DNA from: Lentisphaerae bacterium GWF2_57_35 | Lineage (GTDB): Bacteria; Verrucomicrobiota; Kiritimatiellia; CAIQIC01; GWF2-57-35 | NCBI GenBank assembly: GCA_001804865.1 | Contig: MHBK01000019.1 | Coordinates: 1-64,000, forward strand | DNA: 64,000 nt | Reading direction: 5' to 3' | In this document: positions 58,639 to 64,000 of the stretch, piece after piece | Numbering within the stretch: position 1 is the first letter of the stretch | Layout: every line of letters starts with the position of its first letter | Made by a program: the position numbers and the translations under genes | The notes under the pieces: generated by a model | Told to the model about the DNA's origin: nothing | What the model saw: the letters and a program-made list of their open reading frames with translations, nothing else | Database searches by the model: none

Positions 58639-59679
58639 ATGAATCGACCATCGTTTTTTAAGCTCATAAGCCGCGGCGCGGCGGCCGTTCTCCTGTGGCC
58701 GGTTCTGTTGCCGGCAGAGGAACTGCCAGCCGCCAAGGTTCATGGACTCGCCGGCGAATACGGATTCGTCTCCTGTGCCGTACTGGGACCTGAGTCGGAG
58801 GAAACGGTTCGTGGTCGTATCGCGACGATGGCGCGGGATTATGGAATCCGCGAGTTCATGTTTTACGATTGGTTTGCCGACTATTCGACGCCGGTTCGAG
58901 GCGAGGATTGGACGGAGGCGTTTTTTCGCCGCATGCCCATCCGCCGCGCCGCCCTTCAAGCCGCCATTGAGGAAGTGCATGCACAAGGCGGAAGAGCGTG
59001 GGCTTACGTGCAAGCCGTCGCCGCCGAAGAGGAAAATCTGGAATCCCCGGCGGCGGACCGCTGGAAGCTGCGCAACGGCGGGGGAACGTGGTACTGGCAC
59101 CCGCCCGGCCACGCGAGATTTCCCACCTATTTCGCCAACGCGGCGTGGGCCCGGTTCATGGTCGAGCGATGGGCAGGACCGGTCAAGGAACTCGGATTCG
59201 ACGGAATCCACTGGGATACCCTGGGCCGGGTTGCCGGCGATTACGGCGCGGAGACGAAGGGCCTCCACGCCTTTATCCAAGCCGCCTACGAATTGCTGCA
59301 GCGCCACGGTTTGAGGCAAACCATGAACATGGTTGACCTGGCCTGGTGGGATCGAGAGATAGTAAAAAAATACCTGGAGTTCCCCTACGTGGAGGCCTGG
59401 TCCACCGACGCTGAACATCGCTACTACGCCGAAATGGACCAGCCGGACATGGCCGGTATCCACGGCGTCCTCGCGATGTATCCCTCCGTGGCCGTTCCTG
59501 CCGGCGGATCGGCTGCGGACGTGATCCGGGCCCGACACAACGAAGCGCACCAGCATCGCCTGGTCTACCTCCTCGTCGGCGACGGCGCCCGCCGAATGAA
59601 GAACGAATACTGGCCGGAAACCGTACCCTTGACCGAAGAAGAAAACGCCATTTTGCTGAACCGCCGCTCCACTCCGTAG
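58639..59679 (+). CDS. Secreted TIM-barrel glycoside hydrolase-like protein (GH66/dextranase-like)
   Basis: A 346-residue protein with a signal peptide (AAAVLLWPVLLPAEE) and beta/alpha-barrel motifs: MFYDWFADYS, AIEEVHAQGGRAWAYVQAV, LGFDGIHWDTLGRVAGDYG (candidate catalytic Asp), YVEAWSTDAEHRYY. The pattern is that of GH66-like or other glycan-degrading barrels; exact family not certain. AGGAA lies 7 nt before the ATG. Followed by the GH10-like gene. Confidence 0.7.
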   Translation: MNRPSFFKLISRGAAAVLLWPVLLPAEELPAAKVHGLAGEYGFVSCAVLGPESEETVRGRIATMARDYGIREFMFYDWFADYSTPVRGEDWTEAFFRRMPIRRAALQAAIEEVHAQGGRAWAYVQAVAAEEENLESPAADRWKLRNGGGTWYWHPPGHARFPTYFANAAWARFMVERWAGPVKELGFDGIHWDTLGRVAGDYGAETKGLHAFIQAAYELLQRHGLRQTMNMVDLAWWDREIVKKYLEFPYVEAWSTDAEHRYYAEMDQPDMAGIHGVLAMYPSVAVPAGGSAADVIRARHNEAHQHRLVYLLVGDGARRMKNEYWPETVPLTEEENAILLNRRSTP

Positions 59680-59849
59680 CCGCTTGCGTGAACCGGCGGC
59701 TTGAATACAGCCATGCGGCTCATACAGCGGCGTTGACGGGAAGGCCCGCGGCCTCGCGGACCGCTTCTTATCGTTTTTCCAACACCCAGCTCAACAGGCC
59801 CCCAAAAAACAGCTTCCGTCCTGATCGCGATTTGTCACATAATACCCAC

Positions 59850-61616
59850 ATGATGCAATCCAACTTCACGGCCGGGTTCGTTGTCCTCTTGATGGCCCTA
59901 ACGACCAACGGCGAAGATTTGCTGCCAGCCCATACGATGACGAATTTGCAGCTCCGAACCAGCGGGCGCGACGCTTTGGCCAGCATCCAAACGGTTCCCG
60001 CTTCCCATGCGCACTTCGACCATGCGGCGCGGATATCCGTGGCCCGGCGTCCGCGTTATCCGTGGGAACTGACGTTGACCCTGCCCAGCCACGCCGCCAT
60101 GCAGCCGGGAGACGTGGGACGGCTAACATTTTATGTCCGTTGCGCCGCTCTTTCGTCCAACACCTCCTCCGCCCGCTTGGATGTGCGAGTCACTACGAAG
60201 GAAGAAAGCGAACGAGACCTCGCCGCCCTGCCTGTGTGGGCAAGCGAGAAATGGCAGCAGATGATCCTGCCGTTCAAGCTCAGGACGGCTTCCGGCACTC
60301 CTGACGTCACGTTCAATCTCGGTTACGCCCAGCAAACGATCGAACTCGGCGGCGTGCAGTTGCTGAATTATGGCGCCAAGGACGCTCCCACCCCCCTGCC
60401 CTTCACGCCCATTTCGTATGAAGGCCGCGAGCCCACAGCTGCCTGGCGCAAGCAAGCTCAAGCCCGGATCGACACGCATCGCAAGGCCGATTTGATCGTC
60501 CAGGTCACCGACTCGCTCCATCGGCCGATCACCGGCGCGGTCGTGACCGCCCGCATGACGCGGCACGCCTTTCGTTTCGGCGCCGCGGTCACCGCCTATC
60601 ACCTCAACCTCGACACCCCGGAAGGCCAATGGTACCGGCAGATCGTAATGTCCAACTACAACGCCGCCGTCTTTGAAAACGACATGAAATCCGGCCCCTG
60701 GCACATGGGCTTGAGCAACGATCGGCCCGACTTCCGCAGAACCTGGCTTAAGCAAGCCATGGATTGGCTCGATGCGCAGCAAATCCACCTTCGCGGTCAT
60801 CATCTCGTGAACGCCCGTTTCACCCCCGCCGATTACGAATTCTTCCGCCGCAACCCCAACCAACTCCGAAATGAAATCTTCGCAGGCATGGAAGAAAAGC
60901 TCGCGGCCCTGCAGGGCCGGGTTCACGAATGGGACGCCATCAGCCATGTGGCCGTCCTGGAAAACTCGCTGGAATTCATTTTCAACGGACCCGAAATCTA
61001 CGCGGACCTCTTTCGCAAAGCCCGAGAACTGGAGCCTGACGCCGACTTATGGATCAACGAAGGAACCATCCTCCCCGGCGGTCTGCGGCGCGACCACTAC
61101 GAAAACATAGCCCGCTATCTGATCGACCAGAACGCCGCCCTCGACGGCATTGGCATGATGGCCCACTTCAGTTCGCTCTTCCTTGAAGCGCCCACAAACC
61201 TCTATGTCACCCTGGACCGCTTCGCTCACCTCATCCCCAGGCTTCAATTAACCGAGTTGGATGTCCGGATGAACGAAGACGAACAACTCCAAGCCGACTA
61301 CCTGCGCGATGTGATGATTACCGCCTTCAGCCATCCCGCGGTCGAAGGCATCTACATCTGGGGCTTCTGGGAAGGCCGCCAGCCCCATCCCGAAGCCGCA
61401 CTCTACCGACTGGATGGAACTCCCAAAAAATCCGCTGCCGCCTGGCGCGACCTCGTTTTCCGCGATTGGTGGACGCAGGAATCCGTCCTCACCGATTCCA
61501 ATGGCGTCGCCAGAATCCGCGGCTACCTTGGCCGCTACGAAATCATTTGCGACTCCCTGCTAACCAATATGGTCCTTCAAGCGCCGGCCACAGAGATCCA
61601 CCTCACCGTTCGTTGA
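59850..61616 (+). CDS. GH10-like (endo-xylanase family) secreted protein with altered acid/base site
   Basis: A 588-residue protein. Signal peptide (FTAGFVVLLMALTTNG), an N-terminal beta-sandwich (CBM-like, ~20-190), then a GH10 barrel: HHLVNARFTPADYEFF, RVHEWDAISHVAVLEN, YENIARYLIDQNAALDGIGMMAHF, RLQLTELDVRMNEDEQLQADY, EGIYIWGFWEGRQPHP. The nucleophile Glu469 (TELD) is intact, but the acid/base Glu of WDVVNE is His366 (WDAISH). ATG at 59850 fits the signal peptide. Possibly a binding-only or altered-specificity enzyme. Confidence 0.8.
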   Translation: MMQSNFTAGFVVLLMALTTNGEDLLPAHTMTNLQLRTSGRDALASIQTVPASHAHFDHAARISVARRPRYPWELTLTLPSHAAMQPGDVGRLTFYVRCAALSSNTSSARLDVRVTTKEESERDLAALPVWASEKWQQMILPFKLRTASGTPDVTFNLGYAQQTIELGGVQLLNYGAKDAPTPLPFTPISYEGREPTAAWRKQAQARIDTHRKADLIVQVTDSLHRPITGAVVTARMTRHAFRFGAAVTAYHLNLDTPEGQWYRQIVMSNYNAAVFENDMKSGPWHMGLSNDRPDFRRTWLKQAMDWLDAQQIHLRGHHLVNARFTPADYEFFRRNPNQLRNEIFAGMEEKLAALQGRVHEWDAISHVAVLENSLEFIFNGPEIYADLFRKARELEPDADLWINEGTILPGGLRRDHYENIARYLIDQNAALDGIGMMAHFSSLFLEAPTNLYVTLDRFAHLIPRLQLTELDVRMNEDEQLQADYLRDVMITAFSHPAVEGIYIWGFWEGRQPHPEAALYRLDGTPKKSAAAWRDLVFRDWWTQESVLTDSNGVARIRGYLGRYEIICDSLLTNMVLQAPATEIHLTVR

Positions 61617-61817
61617 CCACTTGACAAGACAAGAGAAGCCCCACAGATGAATGGAAAGTCTATTTCGGCAGGCGGGCCGCTTTGGGTCGCGTCGGCTTTG
61701 CAAACTCAAACCAAGAAAGTTGGCAGCGAATAGGATAAGCAACGCATGAAAGACGCGGATGGAACGGCTCTTTATTCGTTGCCCAATCCAAAAAGATCTC
61801 AAAGATTTTGGCTCTAA

Positions 61818-63671
61818 TCACGGCGGCGTCTGAAAATCGATGCCGTTGTGCGACACCCAGATGGTGTAGTAGCAGGGCTGATTCGGGGTCAGGCCGGTAT
61901 GTTCGAAAACCTGATTGGTTCCGGTGTAGATGGATGTCCCGTCGGTCAGGTTGGTTGGATAGCGAGTGGGATGATAGCGAACGGTCGCAGCCTGATTGAT
62001 CAGACCGGATTTCTTCGGGCTTTCCCAGCGGAGGACGATGTTATTCGTCAGCGCCACGGCTCTGAACCAAAAGGCCGCAGCCTTGAACGGAATCAGCCCG
62101 GCATCCCAGCATGAATCACATTTATTGGGCGGCAAGGCAATGAGAGGCGTGCGGCAGGCATTAGTCGGAACGTCGCTGTCCAGACTGCGAACGGCGCCCT
62201 GCTGGAATTTCGAAAACAGATATCCGGCGGGCGGGAAAAACTCGATGATGTAGTCGCCCGGCGCCAGGTTGTGGAACAAGTAGCAGCCCGAGGAATCTGT
62301 CGTCACGCGCTCCAGCAAATTGCTCTGGCCGTCATAAAGCTGTACGACGATATTCGAAGCGCCGGGCTCGGCGGCATTCTGTAGACCATTGCTGTTCGAG
62401 TCATACCACACCCGGTCGCCTAGCGTGTTGGGCGCCGGCAGAAGACTGAACCGCAGCACGTTGGTGGCAGCCGAGGTATCGGCATACTGGAAAAGCGGAT
62501 TTAAATAACCGTTCTTCCGTAGCGCCACCAGGTGCGAAACGGCATAATGCAAAGAACCCGAAAATGGCGTAGGGTCCAGATGGGTCAATGCATTATCCGT
62601 CAAATTGGTTCGGATAAAGCCATCGACCCAGTTGCTGGCGCCGGTAGGCACGCTTTTCACCGTTGCACTCAATCCATTCCCGCCGGACGAGGCCGTCAGG
62701 TTGAGTTGCAGGGGATAAACCTCGTCCTGCTCGACAAAAACTCGAATGGGCCTGGGCTGCAGATAACCCGTGCGCCGAAGGAAAACGGTGTGCCACCCCT
62801 GGAACAAATTGGTTACCGTGACCGGCGTGCTTCCCACCGACGCATCCATTCGATCCACAAAGACCTCCGCTCCCGCTGGAGTGGACTGCACTTGAATGGC
62901 GCCCACGTTCGTGTGCAGCAGATAAAAGAAGTCGTGGCAGTAGTAGTCACGGCAAATACCGGCAATGAACGAATCCATGCAAAGGTCGGGCACATTAAAA
63001 TCATCGCAAGCCCATGCCACGAAATAATCGTCGCAAGCGGCGAAGGTAAAATAGTCCCAACACGTTTCCGCCTCCAACCCCGGCACTTTTTGGGGAGGAG
63101 GAAGCGGATAACCGGGCGCATAGACACTAATCATATGACTGCCCCGATTCAGCCACATGGCGTTTGTCACGCTCTGCGCATCACGAGGCGCCGCTTCACC
63201 GATGTTTATGATGGCCGGCGTTCGACTGGTGGTCGCCTGGTAATCGACATAGATCAACGCATTGGTCGGGTCTGAATACACTCGGACAAAAGCCGGCGCC
63301 TGGCCTTTGGCCAAATCGAAATCGCATCGATTGGTCGCGGGCCGATTCTGCACGTTAAAGGGCTGCGAACTTTCCTGAATATTCGCATCGTAATACCATT
63401 CGTCGGCATAATTCGTGGCTTCCACCTTGATGTAATATGCTGACGAATCGATGTGGGGAAACAGGTAAAGACCCGCCGCATCACTGTTGGTGGCCGTATG
63501 AATGGAACGATCCAAATGGAACAGGATCACCTGTGCATTAGGAATTCCTGCCGGGCCATTTCGCACATAACCATACAGCGAGGCGTCCGGAAAGGCGATG
63601 GACGCCCAAGCAAAGCTCCACAGGAAAATCAGAGAGCTACTCCACCGTGCATATTCTGGCGTGCTTTTCAT
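61818..63671 (-). CDS. Large secreted protein with CNA-B/PEGA/SdrD-type domains and a Cys-x-Asp repeat
   Basis: A 617-residue protein with a signal peptide (SLIFLWSFAWASIAFPDA). Domains: carboxypeptidase-regulatory-like (~30-115, LYGYVRNGPAGIPNAQVILFH), PEGA-like (~125-195 and ~255-320, VQSTPAGAEVFVDR), SdrD B-like (~415-500, LGDRVWYDSNSNGLQNAAEPG), and a C-terminal fibronectin-III-like domain ending TIWVSHNGIDFQTPP. Between the PEGA domains residues 204-252 form CxD repeats (see findings). Likely cell-surface or extracellular. Confidence 0.8.
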   Translation of the reverse strand: MKSTPEYARWSSSLIFLWSFAWASIAFPDASLYGYVRNGPAGIPNAQVILFHLDRSIHTATNSDAAGLYLFPHIDSSAYYIKVEATNYADEWYYDANIQESSQPFNVQNRPATNRCDFDLAKGQAPAFVRVYSDPTNALIYVDYQATTSRTPAIINIGEAAPRDAQSVTNAMWLNRGSHMISVYAPGYPLPPPQKVPGLEAETCWDYFTFAACDDYFVAWACDDFNVPDLCMDSFIAGICRDYYCHDFFYLLHTNVGAIQVQSTPAGAEVFVDRMDASVGSTPVTVTNLFQGWHTVFLRRTGYLQPRPIRVFVEQDEVYPLQLNLTASSGGNGLSATVKSVPTGASNWVDGFIRTNLTDNALTHLDPTPFSGSLHYAVSHLVALRKNGYLNPLFQYADTSAATNVLRFSLLPAPNTLGDRVWYDSNSNGLQNAAEPGASNIVVQLYDGQSNLLERVTTDSSGCYLFHNLAPGDYIIEFFPPAGYLFSKFQQGAVRSLDSDVPTNACRTPLIALPPNKCDSCWDAGLIPFKAAAFWFRAVALTNNIVLRWESPKKSGLINQAATVRYHPTRYPTNLTDGTSIYTGTNQVFEHTGLTPNQPCYYTIWVSHNGIDFQTPP

Positions 63672-63820
63672 AATATGCAGACCATGTAGCTATCTATACC
63701 CCACCCCTTGCCCGGAAGAAAGAACATTTTATTGCAACCAGATAAACAACAGATTCTTGCACATAGAGCCATCCGCCGTTCGCAGGAGCCGCAACCCTTT
63801 GCGGCGATCATCGGAGACGC

Positions 63821-64000
63821 TCAAGCCCCGCCCACTTCCCCAAACGGCTGGAAACTGACATGCGGCGGTATGTTTTCGCCGGTGATCGCCCATTCGCCTT
63901 TTACGCGAATGTATCCAAGTCCAACGCCCTTCGGCGCCAACTCGGGCAGCGGGGCAACATCGAAAACCAATAGATCGTTCGAGACCGCGATTTTTTCGCC
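63821..64000 (-). CDS. C-terminal fragment of an unrecognised protein
   Basis: Fifty-nine codons remain open from the right edge to a TGA at 63821-63823, reading GEKIAVSNDLLVFDVAPLPE at the edge and ending FQPFGEVGGA. Beta-rich; no family recognised from this piece. Probably continues beyond the window on the same strand as the PEGA protein. Confidence 0.5.
   Translation of the reverse strand, partial: GEKIAVSNDLLVFDVAPLPELAPKGVGLGYIRVKGEWAITGENIPPHVSFQPFGEVGGA

Noticed and set aside
1-64000. CRISPR arrays, tRNA or rRNA genes
   Set aside because: No regularly spaced direct repeats with unique spacers and no cloverleaf-like or rRNA sequence were seen in the intergenic regions by eye.

Overview
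The window is 64 kb of gene-dense bacterial chromosome, GC-rich by eye. Complete ADP-heptose biosynthesis genes, a lipid A-type acyltransferase, LPS/glycan genes and many secreted proteins point to a Gram-negative outer-membrane organism. Abundant short palindromic intergenic repeats, a GH10-family protein, a GH66-like protein and PEGA/SdrD-type secreted proteins fit the PVC superphylum (Kiritimatiellota or Verrucomicrobiota-like). That placement is an inference of moderate to low confidence; no rRNA or other marker is present to fix it.

Layout. 0-5.2 kb is mostly a minus-strand run (lipA, MurG/MGDG-synthase-like glycosyltransferase, LpxL-type acyltransferase, GT2, DedA, ferritin-like) ending against a partial metallopeptidase. 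5.3-12.4 kb holds a membrane protein, nadB, a degenerate cobalamin-type radical SAM protein, speA and pcm. 12.8-14.6 kb is an ECF sigma / anti-sigma / secreted-protein unit. 14.6-16.3 kb is rsfS-nadD-small Cys protein-ferritin-like. 16.5-19.2 kb is a signalling unit (HDOD, response regulator) ending in a Dus enzyme. 19.5-21.3 kb has an RRM protein, a LysM lipoprotein and an RmlC-like cupin.

21.4-33.5 kb is the most unusual part: an apparently undescribed RiPP biosynthetic cluster. A 50-residue precursor has a lasso-type YxxP leader motif and a Gly/Ser/Cys/Tyr-rich tail (SCGG followed by LYYTSLYYSY). It has its own promoter region, strong Shine-Dalgarno and a terminator. It is followed by two tandem HPr-kinase-like proteins, a radical SAM protein with a long N-terminal extension, a lasso B2-type (McjB/transglutaminase-like) leader peptidase and two more radical SAM/SPASM proteins. 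Converging from the other strand are a NTP_transf_5 protein, a PqqD-like RRE protein (B1), a fourth radical SAM protein and a fifth paralogue that has lost its CX3CX2C motif. A Ser/Thr-kinase-like protein and an ABC exporter complete the set. The kit is that of a phosphorylated lasso peptide (A, B1, B2, D, K and nucleotidyltransferase), but the Asn-synthetase-like lasso cyclase is absent and radical SAM enzymes stand in its place.

33.5-38.7 kb holds housekeeping and single genes (rfaE2-type adenylyltransferase, icd, S1/P1 nuclease, GNAT, SMUG1-like glycosylase, methyltransferases). 39.2-56.5 kb is a surface-glycan locus: hldD, two GT2 and one GT39-like transferases, C-methyltransferase-like proteins, WbuC-type cupin, two SDRs, a split transketolase, a SIS isomerase and a domain-swapped HldE-like protein. 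Together these suggest a dedicated route from sedoheptulose 7-phosphate to a modified heptose or branched sugar. 56.9-64 kb holds membrane and secreted proteins (ATC-hydrolase-like, GH66-like, GH10-like with a substituted acid/base residue, and a PEGA/SdrD protein with a striking Cys-x-Asp repeat).
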